NCBI RefSeq assembly: GCF_025464955.1
Contig: NZ_JAODNM010000179.1
Span: 1-59,629, forward strand
Length of the DNA: 59,629 nt
Direction of reading: 5' to 3'
Source of the DNA: Amycolatopsis sp.
Lineage (GTDB): Bacteria > Actinomycetota > Actinomycetes > Mycobacteriales > Pseudonocardiaceae
Shown here: positions 1-8,197 of the stretch, one piece after another
Layout of the letters: every line of letters starts with the position of its first letter
How positions within the stretch are numbered: the stretch's first letter is position 1
Translations under genes and position numbers: made by a program
Notes under the pieces: model-generated
Told to the model about the DNA's origin: nothing
The model's input: only the letters and a program-made list of their open reading frames with translations
The model's database searches: none

Positions 1-70
1 TGATGGCCTTCGCGACCGCCGCCCAGTCTTCCGACACCCATTCCTCCGTGGTCCGCCTCAGCGCCGACAT
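1..70 (-). CDS. XRE-type regulator, N-terminus only (cut by left edge)
   Basis: A reading frame opens with ATG at 70 and runs leftwards off the window. The visible residues (MSALRRTTEEWVSEDW, then AAVAKAI) resemble the leader that precedes the HTH of XRE-family repressors in actinomycete integrative elements. The gene is divergent from the excisionase-like gene at 206, and the spacer between them carries repeated operator-like sequence, which suits an immunity-repressor role. Only 23 codons are visible, so the family call is an inference and the HTH itself is not seen. Confidence 0.4.
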   Translation of the reverse strand, partial: MSALRRTTEEWVSEDWAAVAKAI

Positions 71-148
71 TAGCGCTCTACCGATTCCGCGGGGCGCCTA
101 TCGCCACCGCGTCGCGCATTCGGAGTAACCCCATGCCTCAATTCGACT

Positions 149-180
149 AAATCAGCTCAAATAATTAGCTGAAATCAGCT
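149..180. promoter_or_regulatory. repeated AAATCAGCT operator-like motif in divergent promoter
   Basis: The 135-base spacer between the left-edge regulator and the gene at 206 is clearly AT-richer than its surroundings. It contains AAATCAGCT at 149-157 and again at 172-180, with a degenerate copy (AATTAGCT) at 163-170. Repeated short motifs between divergent element genes are typical repressor or excision-control sites. Which protein binds is not shown; the partial XRE protein or the HTH protein at 206 are candidates. Confidence 0.5.
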
Positions 181-205
181 TTACCCAAACAAAGGACCTC
201 AAATC

Positions 206-427
206 ATGAAGACGCAAATCTCTACTAACCGCCGCCCGGTGTACTACTCGCTGACCGATGCGGCCTGGATTCTGGGCGTCACCCGCTCGCAGATCCACCG
301 TGCGATCAGGACCGGCGTCCTGCCGGTCATCCGTCGCCGGTCCCGCCTGGTCGTGTCTGCCGACGCGTTGACGCGGCTGCTGGGCACCACCGATGGCGCT
401 CCCCGCACCAACGGGGGTGCCCTGTGA
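206..427 (+). CDS. excisionase-like helix-turn-helix protein
   Basis: This 73-residue protein has a MerR/excisionase-type DNA-binding fold. Residues about 14-60 read as TDAAWILGV-TRSQIHRAI followed by the wing segment RRRSRLVVSADAL. The ATG is preceded by an AAAGGA ribosome-binding site 9-14 bases upstream. It is the first gene of a tightly overlapping cluster, since its TGA overlaps the next start. In actinomycete elements such small proteins act as excision factors or as regulators of the transfer genes. The sequence does not separate these roles, and its distance from the integrase (about 5 kb) makes a regulatory role at least as likely as an Xis role. Confidence 0.65.
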   Translation: MKTQISTNRRPVYYSLTDAAWILGVTRSQIHRAIRTGVLPVIRRRSRLVVSADALTRLLGTTDGAPRTNGGAL

Positions 428-762
428 ACTACGACGACATTGTTTCCGACCTTGACTACCTGGCGACCGTTCCTGATGACGTGCTGGCCGAGGTCGTCAC
501 CCGGGACGGGCTGTGCTTCTGGGCGTTCGATCGCTCCGAGATTCCGGAGCTGTCCGGCTTGGACTCCGCTGACCGCGAGCTTGCGGCCGGGATGTGCGCC
601 GGATGCCCGGTCATCAACGAGTGTCTGGAGCTGGACCTACGCACCGCTGGTGCGGACACGGTCGGCGTGTGGGGCGCACGCCCCGACACCGACCGGCGAG
701 AGATCCACCCCGTGTGGATGGCCCACCGCAACGGCGCGCAGAAGCGGGGTGATCGGCGATGA
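424..762 (+). CDS. WhiB-like iron-sulfur transcription factor
   Basis: The 112-residue protein carries the WhiB cysteine set: Cys31, Cys58, Cys61 and Cys67 (C-x26-C-x2-C-x5-C), expected to ligate a [4Fe-4S] cluster. The turn following the cysteines reads GVWGA rather than the usual GVWGG, and a short basic stretch follows at the C-terminus. Wbl proteins bind the primary sigma factor and modulate promoters, often in response to redox or nitric oxide. The start ATG overlaps the preceding stop (GTGAAC start context at 424) and its own end overlaps the next gene, so it is co-translated with element genes. Carriage on an integrative element suggests it tunes element transfer or host developmental expression; that is inference. 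Confidence 0.85.
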   Translation: MNYDDIVSDLDYLATVPDDVLAEVVTRDGLCFWAFDRSEIPELSGLDSADRELAAGMCAGCPVINECLELDLRTAGADTVGVWGARPDTDRREIHPVWMAHRNGAQKRGDRR

Positions 763-1094
763 CGGTCAACCTCACCGCAGTACAGATCCTCGCCGGGATC
801 GGCGTCCTGCTCGCCCTGGTCGGAATGTGGAAGATCGGCACCCGCCGGGCGCGCAAGGCGGCCGACACGGCACGGGCCAGTGCTCGGGTCGTCTCGCTCG
901 CCGGGCGAGTCCTGCTCGCCGGGGCCGCTATGGGCGGGGTCCAGTGGCTGGTGATCTCCCACCCGGGCAACGTGACGTTGCTCCTGGTGGTGATCGCCGC
1001 GCCTGACCTGGTCGCCGCGTACGTCCTGACCAAGGTGTTGACGGTCACCTCGATGGACACCACCAAGCCGCGTCGGGGAGGTGGTCGGCGATGA
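759..1094 (+). CDS. small membrane protein, Spd (plasmid-spread) type
   Basis: This 111-residue protein has a hydrophobic helix at about residues 5-25, a basic loop (GTRRARKAA), and two more hydrophobic stretches at about 45-70 and 75-95, ending in a basic tail (KPRRGGGRR). Size, topology and position between the regulator and the traB-like gene match the Spd proteins of Streptomyces-type elements, which help spread the element through mycelium. It overlaps both neighbours by 4 bases. The assignment rests on context and topology, not on a diagnostic motif. Confidence 0.55.
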   Translation: MTVNLTAVQILAGIGVLLALVGMWKIGTRRARKAADTARASARVVSLAGRVLLAGAAMGGVQWLVISHPGNVTLLLVVIAAPDLVAAYVLTKVLTVTSMDTTKPRRGGGRR

Positions 1095-2005
1095 ACGGAC
1101 AGGCAGCCGATCACCACAGCGCGGGTCCACAGGACGCGCGGCACGTGCCGTCGACACGGGGGCAGCGGCTCGCCGCCGAGGCCGCCGACGCGGCGGAGGC
1201 CCGCCGCTACCAGACCCACCCCGACGTCATCGCGCTCCGGGTGGAACAGGTGCGGTCTCAAGTTGACCGGTGCTGCTGGGCAGGGATCACGCTCGGGCTG
1301 GCGTTCACCATGACCAACGTCCAACAGTTCGCCGCCGGGCACTCTCCGGCGTGGTCGTTGCCGTGGCTGGCGGCGTGGGTGCTCGACCCCACGGTGTCGC
1401 TGGTGCTGCTGGCGATCCTGCGAGCCGAGCAGGTCACCGCCCGCTACCAGGTCCGCACCGGGGTGTGGGTGCGCGGCGCGAAGTGGCTTGCGCTGGTCGC
1501 TACCTACGTCATGAACACCTGGGCGTCGTATGCGGCCGGGACCCTGTCCGGGGTGGTGCTGCATTCGGTGCCGCCGTTGATCGTGTTCGCCGCCGCCGAG
1601 GCGGTCACCGATCTACGCGACAAGCTCACCGAGGCCGCCCACCGAGGCCACCGGGAAGCAACCGGAGACACCGGGACCGACCCGGCACCCGGACCTGTGA
1701 ACGGTGCCGCCGAGGCCGTGAACGCCAACGGGGACACCGAGCCGGACGCCCGTCCGGACACCGACGCCGGGGCCGGGTCTGGGCGGACGCCGTTCGCCGA
1801 GTACCTCGCGGAGGCGCGCGCGGCGTGGTCGCCGGGAGTGGTGATCACACCGGCGTGGGTTCGCCAAGCCACGGGCTGCTCACGCGGCTTGTCGTCGCGG
1901 TTGGCGCGGGCGCTGGCCGCGTCCGTCCCGGCATCGGTCACCGACCCCGCCGGGGCCGCCGAGAACAGGGCTGCGCAGGCGTGGACGGGTGGTGCGGGCC
2001 AATGA
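1091..2005 (+). CDS. SpdB/DUF2637-like transfer membrane protein
   Basis: The 304-residue protein has an N-terminal soluble lead, then four hydrophobic segments at about residues 60-75, 85-110, 132-150 and 155-175. A long charged linker follows, and a C-terminal region at about 230-300 resembles a winged-helix DNA-binding tail (WVRQATGCSRGLSSRLARAL). A membrane block plus DNA-binding tail is typical of the SpdB2 or DUF2637 proteins found just upstream of traB in actinomycete elements. Start ATG and stop TGA each overlap a neighbouring gene by 4 bases. It likely works with TraB in intramycelial plasmid spread. Confidence 0.65.
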   Translation: MNGQAADHHSAGPQDARHVPSTRGQRLAAEAADAAEARRYQTHPDVIALRVEQVRSQVDRCCWAGITLGLAFTMTNVQQFAAGHSPAWSLPWLAAWVLDPTVSLVLLAILRAEQVTARYQVRTGVWVRGAKWLALVATYVMNTWASYAAGTLSGVVLHSVPPLIVFAAAEAVTDLRDKLTEAAHRGHREATGDTGTDPAPGPVNGAAEAVNANGDTEPDARPDTDAGAGSGRTPFAEYLAEARAAWSPGVVITPAWVRQATGCSRGLSSRLARALAASVPASVTDPAGAAENRAAQAWTGGAGQ

Positions 2006-4527
2006 ACGGACACGTACACAACCCGAACAACGGCCGCCGTGACGGACGGCCGGGACGACACGGCTGGGCGCGCTGGTGGCCCGTCGTCGGGCGCTCAACC
2101 CGACGCGGCCGGGGCGCGGTGGGTCCGGTGAACGGTCCTCGTGGCGTCGTGAACGCGGCAGGGCTGGTGAACGAGAGAAGGCCGCGCGTGAACGGCGACA
2201 CCGGCCGTGCCACCGGCACGGTCCACGGTGGGCAGTCCGAGCAACTGGAACGGAAGGTGTTCGACGCGGAGTTTATCGACGACCACGGCAACCATGGCGG
2301 CCCGCACCCGGGCCGGATACAGACCGCGTGGCGGTTGCTGCTGGCCGGTGCCGGACTGGCCGCCCGGTCTGCCCGGCGCGTCGCCCGGGTGGCGGCGGGC
2401 ATGGCGGGCCGGGCATGGCGATCACCGGCCGCGCAGCGGACACGATCGATCCTGGTCTACCGGGTCCGCAAGGCACCGGCCGATGTGGTGCGGCTGGTGT
2501 GGTTCGCGGTACGTGGGCACGGCCGGTGGATCGGCAAGGGGTGGAACTGGTTCACCTACGGCGATCTGCGGGCCGACGCCCGCGCCGCGCGACTGAAGGG
2601 AGACGCGGAAGCTCGCCGTGCGGCACAGGAAGCGATTCGCGCGGACGCTCGCGCGCGGTGGGGACGGGCCGGAATCCGCCTGCACCGTCTCGCGATCGGC
2701 ATCGGGGCTCTGGCAGTGGTCGCGGTGCTGCTGAAAGTCACCGATGCCGTGATGGACCGGGCGAACATGTGGCCATGGCTGGCCACGGTCTACCGGGTGC
2801 TGGACGCGCTCGGCGTGTTCCTGCGGGTTGGCGGCCTGTGGTTGCTGCTGGCTGGCCTGTGCGGTTGGTGGGTGGCGGCGGTGTTCGAGGGCCGTGACCG
2901 TACGCCGGGCGCGGGGTGGCTGGTCCAACCCGACCGTGACGACGCTGATTCGTGGATCGATGAGCGGATGATCTCGAAAGCTTTGGCGCACTTGGGGATC
3001 ACACCGCTTGACCGGTTCCTGAAAGACGGTGGTGAGCTGGTCTACACGATCGGCGCTCGCAAGGACGGTGACGGTACGGCCGCGCAGGTGCGGCTACCGA
3101 TGGGCGTGACCGCTGACATGGTGGCCGCGCGACGCTCGAAACTCGCCGCGAACCTGGGCCGCGCGGGGATGGAAACGTGGCCTACCAAGGGAGATGAGGA
3201 CGGAATACTGGATCTGTGGGTGGCCGATAAGGGCGTTCTGCGGGGCGGGGCCGGCGAGTGGCCGCTTGTCCATGATGGACAGACGGACATTTTCGAGGGA
3301 GTCCCGTTCGGACTGTCCCAACGCGGCCTGATCATCAACGCCCCGTTGATCGGCGTCAACTGGCTGGTAGGTGGTCGGCCAGGGCAGGGGAAGTCCGCCG
3401 CCCTGCGGACGCTCATGCTCGGTGCGGCGCTCGATCCCACGGCGGAACTGTGGATGTTCGTGATGGGCGAGTCACCCGACTTCGACCCCTTCGCACCCCG
3501 TCTGGCCCGCTACGGCATGGGGATGGACGACAGCGTTGCCGAGGCGGCGACGCAGGCCCTTGAGGATTTGCTGTCCGAAATGGAGCGGCGCGGCAAGGTG
3601 CTCGGTGACCAGCCGGGCAGGCCACCGAAGGTGTCGCGCAAGCTCGCCGACAAACGCGGGCTCGGGTTGCACCCGCTGGTGTGCGGGATCGATGAGTGTC
3701 ACGAGCTGTTCCAGCACCCCAAGTTCGGCAAGCGCGCGGCAGAGCTGGCGGTGCGGCTGATCAAGCGGGGCCGTAAGTACGGCATCGTGCTTCTGCTGGC
3801 GACCCAGTCGCCGACGAAGGACAGCATCCCCCGGGAGATCACCCGCAACGTGTCCTGCGGTGCCGCGTTCTCCGTGGCTGATCAGGTCGCCAACGACGGT
3901 CTACTCGGGTCCGGCAAGTACGCGGCAGGAATACGGGCGACCGAGCTACGGATCAACACCGACCGGGGAACGTGCGTGGCGGTCGGGCTCACCGATGAGT
4001 CGTTCGAGTTGGTGCGCACGTTCTATGTCCCGTTCGAGGACGGGGCCGACGACGTGACCCCAGTCATCGCCCGCGCCATGGAACTGATTGAGGAGGCGGG
4101 CCGCGCGATCGAGTCCAGCTCTCGGCCGGAGATCGGTCCGGCGGTACCGGCGGAGGTGGACGAACTCGCCGACCTCGCCGAGGTGATCGGCAACGATGAT
4201 CGGGTGCGGACACAGCAGGTGTTGGCGCGGTTGGTGGAGCACAACCCGGATCACTACGGCGGGTGGAGTTTCGCCGCGTTGGCCGCGATGCTCGCCGAAC
4301 ACGGCATCACCGCGCGCAAGTCGCACGGCGTCATGACCGTCCACATCGCCGACGTGACGGCCGCGCTCGGCCGCCGCGAGTCCGGCGAAACGCCCGGGGA
4401 CTCCGACGGGGAGCGCCCGGGGACCCGGGGAGTTCTCCCCGCCGCGTCCCCCGCCCCAACTCCCCGCGATGACCAGGGGAAACACGATGAGGGGAGGCAG
4501 GGAGATGCCGACGAGAACAGCCGCTAA
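2002..4527 (+). CDS. TraB/FtsK-type DNA translocase for conjugal transfer
   Basis: This 841-residue FtsK/SpoIIIE-family ATPase would move double-stranded element DNA between hyphae, the mechanism known for Streptomyces TraB. Two transmembrane helices lie at about residues 231-252 and 268-296. The Walker A motif GGRPGQGKSA is near 457-466, and Walker B (LVCGIDE) is near 559. The sensor stretch ATQSPTKDSIPREI follows, and a C-terminal winged-helix-like region (GWSFAALAAMLAEHGITARK) is the part expected to read clt repeats. The start at ATG 2002 overlaps the previous stop; the open frame extends upstream to 1270, but that part only shadows the Spd gene. The last 40 codons are rich in CGGGGA-type repeats. 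Confidence 0.88.
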   Translation: MNGHVHNPNNGRRDGRPGRHGWARWWPVVGRSTRRGRGAVGPVNGPRGVVNAAGLVNERRPRVNGDTGRATGTVHGGQSEQLERKVFDAEFIDDHGNHGGPHPGRIQTAWRLLLAGAGLAARSARRVARVAAGMAGRAWRSPAAQRTRSILVYRVRKAPADVVRLVWFAVRGHGRWIGKGWNWFTYGDLRADARAARLKGDAEARRAAQEAIRADARARWGRAGIRLHRLAIGIGALAVVAVLLKVTDAVMDRANMWPWLATVYRVLDALGVFLRVGGLWLLLAGLCGWWVAAVFEGRDRTPGAGWLVQPDRDDADSWIDERMISKALAHLGITPLDRFLKDGGELVYTIGARKDGDGTAAQVRLPMGVTADMVAARRSKLAANLGRAGMETWPTKGDEDGILDLWVADKGVLRGGAGEWPLVHDGQTDIFEGVPFGLSQRGLIINAPLIGVNWLVGGRPGQGKSAALRTLMLGAALDPTAELWMFVMGESPDFDPFAPRLARYGMGMDDSVAEAATQALEDLLSEMERRGKVLGDQPGRPPKVSRKLADKRGLGLHPLVCGIDECHELFQHPKFGKRAAELAVRLIKRGRKYGIVLLLATQSPTKDSIPREITRNVSCGAAFSVADQVANDGLLGSGKYAAGIRATELRINTDRGTCVAVGLTDESFELVRTFYVPFEDGADDVTPVIARAMELIEEAGRAIESSSRPEIGPAVPAEVDELADLAEVIGNDDRVRTQQVLARLVEHNPDHYGGWSFAALAAMLAEHGITARKSHGVMTVHIADVTAALGRRESGETPGDSDGERPGTRGVLPAASPAPTPRDDQGKHDEGRQGDADENSR

Positions 4528-4825
4528 ACCGCCGAAAACGGGGATATTCCTGACCGCGCGCGGCTCCCTCCCCCACTCCCCGGCGACCGGCCGAGGGGAA
4601 GGTAGTGCCCCTTGGACCAACCGACCCACCAGTGATCCACAACCGACCGCAGCGCAAAAACGATGCAAAGGAAGCGACCATGACCACAACCACACGACGG
4701 AGCATGAGGGCCAGGAACTCAAGGTCATCCGAGCCGAAGACGACACCCCGGACAACGGCCCGGATGAGGGGTTGTCGCGAGGTGGGGGACGGTCCCTCCC
4801 CGATGATCCGGGCGGCACCGGATGA
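4505..4825 (+). CDS. small hypothetical element protein
   Basis: This candidate 106-residue protein (start MPTRTAAKPPKTG) follows a good GGGAGG...GGGAG ribosome-binding region and overlaps the 3' end of the translocase gene by 23 bases. The composition is hydrophilic, with an acidic, Gly/Asp-rich C-terminus, and no domain is recognised. A competing frame starting at ATG 4680 (67 aa, after an AAAGGAAG site) overlaps it. I favour this frame because its stop overlaps the start of the next small gene in an ATGA arrangement. Function unknown. Confidence 0.4.
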   Translation: MPTRTAAKPPKTGIFLTARGSLPHSPATGRGEGSAPWTNRPTSDPQPTAAQKRCKGSDHDHNHTTEHEGQELKVIRAEDDTPDNGPDEGLSRGGGRSLPDDPGGTG

Positions 4826-5037
4826 CCGCCGCGCCCGGGAACCCGGGTTCGGAGAAGGGACGCGGCGAGCGCGGCCCGGGTAGCTCGATCCGCGCCGTGG
4901 ACGACGCGCACACCCTGGCAAAGGCAGCGCGCATCGTAAGAGCCGCCATGACACGCCAACGCCTCAGAGGCACCACTGCGGACACCATGACGGGAAGTGA
5001 GCAGCAACGTCCGCAGCACCCGGCCAAGGATGCCTGA
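4822..5037 (+). CDS. small hypothetical element protein
   Basis: The frame encodes 71 residues starting at an ATGA overlap with the preceding small ORF. A central helix-prone stretch (DDAHTLAKAARIVRAAM, then TRQRL) is basic and amphipathic and could bind nucleic acid or a partner; the ends are low-complexity. It stops 30 bases before a strong hairpin terminator, making it the likely last gene of the transfer operon. In many related elements this position holds the replication initiator, which is absent here. Confidence 0.4.
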   Translation: MTAAPGNPGSEKGRGERGPGSSIRAVDDAHTLAKAARIVRAAMTRQRLRGTTADTMTGSEQQRPQHPAKDA

Positions 5038-5067
5038 GACTGCCTGAACCGGGTAGCGAACACAAAC

Positions 5068-5114
5068 GAACCGGCAGCCGTCACCATCGCTCAGATGGTG
5101 ACGGCTGCCGGTTC
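5068..5114. terminator. bidirectional hairpin terminator with 20-bp arms
   Basis: A perfect inverted repeat has a left arm at 5068-5087 (GAACCGGCAGCCGTCACCAT), a 7-base loop at 5088-5094, and a right arm at 5095-5114. It sits exactly between the converging transfer operon and the serine recombinase gene, so it probably terminates both. Confidence 0.85.
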
Positions 5115-5133
5115 ACGTCGGGAGGTCGGTGCG

Positions 5134-6512
5134 CTACCGTTCCCGCCATTCGATCGTGACCCGGGAGTCCGGATCGAACACCCGTGGACGTCCGGGCAAC
5201 GCCCGGTTCACGGTGACTTTCTCGATGAACAACCGCAGGAACTCCCGCTGCTCATCCAACGTCATGTCCGGCCACGCCGCCCGCGCCCCCGCAATGTCCA
5301 CATTGAACACCGGGGGCGGCAGCTCGGACAGCTCGGTCCGCAGTCGCCGTTCGTTCTCGGCGATGGTCTGGCGGGCCTCTTTCCACTCGGTCGCCGTCAA
5401 CCCGCCCGGCGTGGCCCACATCGCGGCCAACTCGACCCGCCGCGCGTCCAACCCGTCCAGTTCGTTGGCGATCTCGTCACGGCGCGCGGCGTGCGCGTCG
5501 GCCGCGATCGCGTTCAGAAACTCAGGCTTGTCCAGCTTGGCCCACAACTGGTCAAGCACGTACTTTTCGGTGCCCTCCAACATGATCCCGGTACACCCCC
5601 GACCGCCCACGTTCGGATGACAATTCAAGTACGGCAAATGCCGTTTGCCCATCTGCTTGAGCGAGCCGATCAGCTTGTGATCGCACACCCCGCACACGGC
5701 CAGGCCGCCGGTCAGCAGGTAGCGGCGTCCTTTGTTGCCCTGGTGCTGGGTACCGATGGGGTAGGTACCCTTGCCGTCCGCCCGCTGTACCTCGCGCGGC
5801 TGTGACAGCTCGTCGGAGCAACGATCATGCCGCGCACCGAGCCCGGGGTGATCTCACCACCGTGCGCGCCACGCAACCCGCGCTGCCGCAGCTCGGCCGC
5901 GATGTTGGACAGCGACCACCCCGAGAGCACCCACTCGGCCGCCTGCCGGATCGCGTCCGCCTCATCCGGCACCGCCACATAGGTCTTGGTGCCGTCCTCG
6001 GTCTTGGCGTGCTTGTAGCCGAACGGGCGACTACCCGCAGGCTCACCGAGCGCGGCCTTTTCCGCCAACGTGTCGTTGATCCGCTGCTTGAGCCGACGCA
6101 CCTCACCAGCACCCAACACGGCCTTGATCCCGGCCACGTCATCGCGTACCCGGACGATGCCGTCCCGGTTGGTGTGCAACTCGACGATGCCCGCCGCGTC
6201 CATCATCGCGGCCAGCTGAAACCACGCGATCTCCCGGCGCTCAACCCGGTACTGCTCGACCGCCCACACGTGCGCCACCTCGCCCCGAACTATCGCCTCA
6301 CGCAGTAGCTCGTACTGCGGCCGGTGAACGTCGTTCTCGGCCGCTGTGAGGTGGTTGTCCGCGAACACTCGAACCGGCACACCCGGCCACATCTCCGCCG
6401 CGTACTTCCGCCCCCACCGCTCTTGGGCCGCGACCCCCTCTTTGCGGCCCGCGCGATCCACCGAAATCCGGCAGTACAGTGCCACGTACCTGGTCAAACT
6501 CCGCTCGGTCAT
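5134..6512 (-). pseudogene. large serine recombinase (integrase), frameshifted
   Basis: The N-terminal frame (6512 to about 5811) has the resolvase-type catalytic domain: YCRISVDRAG with the candidate nucleophile serine, WAVEQYRVERRE, and the recombinase linker NDTLAEKAALG...PFGYKH. The C-terminal frame (about 5808 to 5134) carries the recombinase zinc-ribbon cysteines (CGVCDHKLIG... NCHPNVGGRGC) and a coiled-coil segment. The two halves join near 5808-5812: after VAPT the frame must change by loss of one base (or gain of two) to continue as LSQPREVQRADGKG. No stop separates the domains except those caused by the shift. Either the integrase is inactivated, which would strand the element, or this is a sequencing error. 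Programmed frameshifting is a remote third option, since no slippery heptamer is evident. Confidence 0.85.
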
Positions 6513-6534
6513 ACAGTGATCGTCCAGCTACTAC

Positions 6535-6766
6535 GTCTTCACAGCAAGTACCGGAGGGCAAGACCGCCAAGAACCGCGTGCACCTCGACGTCAACGCTGC
6601 ATCGCGCACTGCGCCCGGTCACAGCGAGGAGGACTGGCGCCAGGTCGAGGAGCACGTGCGAAAGTTGGCGGCGGCGGGGGCGACCGTGCTGCGGGAGGTC
6701 AACGAGGTGAGCGGCCGATGCGTCGTCATGCAGGACCCGGAGGGCAACGAGTTCTGCGTCCACTGA
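6535..6766 (+). pseudogene. 3' fragment of a VOC/glyoxalase-like gene at the element boundary
   Basis: The frame from about QQVPEGKTAKNRVHLDVNA to DPEGNEFCVH matches the second half of the VOC-superfamily proteins (glyoxalase-like) common in actinomycetes, including the NRVHLD strand and the terminal MQDPEGNEFCV metal-ligand strand. No VOC N-terminus or start lies upstream; the sequence switches directly to integrase promoter sequence. The simplest reading is that the integrative element inserted inside this gene and the 5' half lies beyond the left edge. The recombination crossover should fall within about 6513-6550. Confidence 0.75.
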
Positions 6767-6770
6767 GCGC

Positions 6771-6794
6771 CCGCAACTCGCCGTCGAGTTGCGG
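6771..6794. terminator. palindromic terminator (CCGCAACTCG arms)
   Basis: A perfect 10-bp inverted repeat, CCGCAACTCG (6771-6780) and CGAGTTGCGG (6785-6794) around a CCGT loop, lies between the converging VOC fragment and the calpain-like gene. A relative of this hairpin recurs at 17041-17085, again between convergent genes, so it appears to be a reused intergenic terminator sequence. Confidence 0.75.
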
Positions 6795-6843
6795 TACTTA
6801 GTGTCTGCAACGATCGCAAACGCCTCCGAAGTCCACAAAGGAC

Positions 6844-8133
6844 TCAGGGCAGGACGACACTCACCTCTTGCAGGTGTTCCCACGCTTCGGCCGGGGTGAG
6901 CCAGCATTCCCACTGCGAACGCGTCGAGTTGTCGCCCCACGGGTTGCCGATGCAGATGCGGCGGCCCTGCACGTCGACGTCCTTGACGAAGTACGCGTGC
7001 CCGCCGACGAGCCGCCCGTTGAGTCGCACAGTGTTGAGGCTGCCGTCGCCGACGGTGGCCGACACGACCGCGCAACCCCGGCTCAGCCGGTCGTGGATCT
7101 CCATCGCCAGGTTCGGTGACTGAGGGTCCAGACTCTCGATCGGCCGTCCGGTGATCAGCGGAAGCGCCTCGTATCCCCAGCCGTAGTTGATCTTCTCGTA
7201 GCCGCCCCGGCTTTGCGCGAAGGCCTTTTCGTAGTAGCCGGGCCACAGTTCCGCGTAGGCGGGATCTTTCGTGTGACCAGAGGCCCCCCAGAGCTTCCAG
7301 TCTCGTACCGGGAGGTCCGGTGCGACGGTCATCCGCTGCGGCTGGTGGGTGTCCCGGTCGTAGAACACCGCGGACACCGAGCCGTTCGGGTTCGCCCACA
7401 CGTGGCGTGACATGAATGCCGGGTTCGCCTTCACGACCGCCTGGGTCGAGGTGAGGAACCAGCAGTCGGCAACGGCACCCTGGAGCATGTCCTGCCAAGC
7501 CATCGGCGCTGTCGAGGCTTCGACGCGGTAGCCGCCGTCCGTGCGGTACTTCTTGTCGTCGAACACGACGAACGGCCCCGCCGGCTGGATCCACCCGTCC
7601 TGGCCGCCTTCCTCCCAGGGTTCCTCGATCGTCGGCTGGCAGAGTCCCAGGTGGACGCCGAGTAGCCCGAGGACATGGGGGCTGACGTTCTCCAGCAGGA
7701 AGTTGATGAAGTCCTGGGTGTGGTAGAAGGTCCACGCGCCGGCCTGTTCCGCGGCGGAGACCAAGAGGTTCAGCGCGCCGATGCCCGCCGGGCCGATCGT
7801 GCGGATGATCGCGTCGAGTTCCGCCGGCGGCACCGAATGCAGCAATTGCTCCACCATGTCCGCGCGACCGCCGGCGCCGGGTGCCCCGGCGGCCACGGCC
7901 AGCGCGCCGCCGATCCGCTGGACGAAGTCGTTGACCCGCATCATGTTCGCGGGCGGGCCGGGGAACTGCCAGGCACCCTGGGCGATCAGCGGGTGCCCGC
8001 CGTTCTGGTACGTCATCTGGGGCCTGGCCAGCCGTTCGGCCTCGCCGACCACCACGACGGCCTCGTACACCCCAGGGACGAACTCGCCGACGGCGTACGC
8101 CCACTTCTTCCAATGGTCCCGGTGGTAACTCAC
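6844..8133 (-). CDS. calpain-like cysteine protease (peptidase family C2 type)
   Basis: This 429-residue protein has the calpain catalytic core in its C-terminal half. Cys224 lies in MLQGAVADCWFL, which corresponds to QGxLGDCWFL of calpains. His379 lies in VGGHAYFV and Asn397 in IGNPWGDN. The N-terminal ~200 residues are unlike calpain regulatory domains, with Ala/Gly-rich helical segments at about 70-135. No signal peptide, EF-hand or C2 domain is seen, so it is probably cytosolic or exported by another route. The GTG start at 8133 has a strong GGGGAGG site. It lies 64 bases downstream of a hydrolase gene on the same strand and may be co-transcribed. Calpain-fold proteases are uncommon in bacteria and no substrate can be inferred. 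Confidence 0.8.
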   Translation of the reverse strand: MSYHRDHWKKWAYAVGEFVPGVYEAVVVVGEAERLARPQMTYQNGGHPLIAQGAWQFPGPPANMMRVNDFVQRIGGALAVAAGAPGAGGRADMVEQLLHSVPPAELDAIIRTIGPAGIGALNLLVSAAEQAGAWTFYHTQDFINFLLENVSPHVLGLLGVHLGLCQPTIEEPWEEGGQDGWIQPAGPFVVFDDKKYRTDGGYRVEASTAPMAWQDMLQGAVADCWFLTSTQAVVKANPAFMSRHVWANPNGSVSAVFYDRDTHQPQRMTVAPDLPVRDWKLWGASGHTKDPAYAELWPGYYEKAFAQSRGGYEKINYGWGYEALPLITGRPIESLDPQSPNLAMEIHDRLSRGCAVVSATVGDGSLNTVRLNGRLVGGHAYFVKDVDVQGRRICIGNPWGDNSTRSQWECWLTPAEAWEHLQEVSVVLP

Positions 8134-8197
8134 CGCATCCTCCCCCCGATATCCTCCCCAGCCGCGAATGATCGTACCGACTGATCCCGGCGCGTTG

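Noticed and set aside
1270..2001. N-terminal extension of the TraB-like ORF
   Set aside because: This segment is out-of-frame shadow of the SpdB gene. The genuine ATG at 2002 overlaps the SpdB stop and starts the coding signal.
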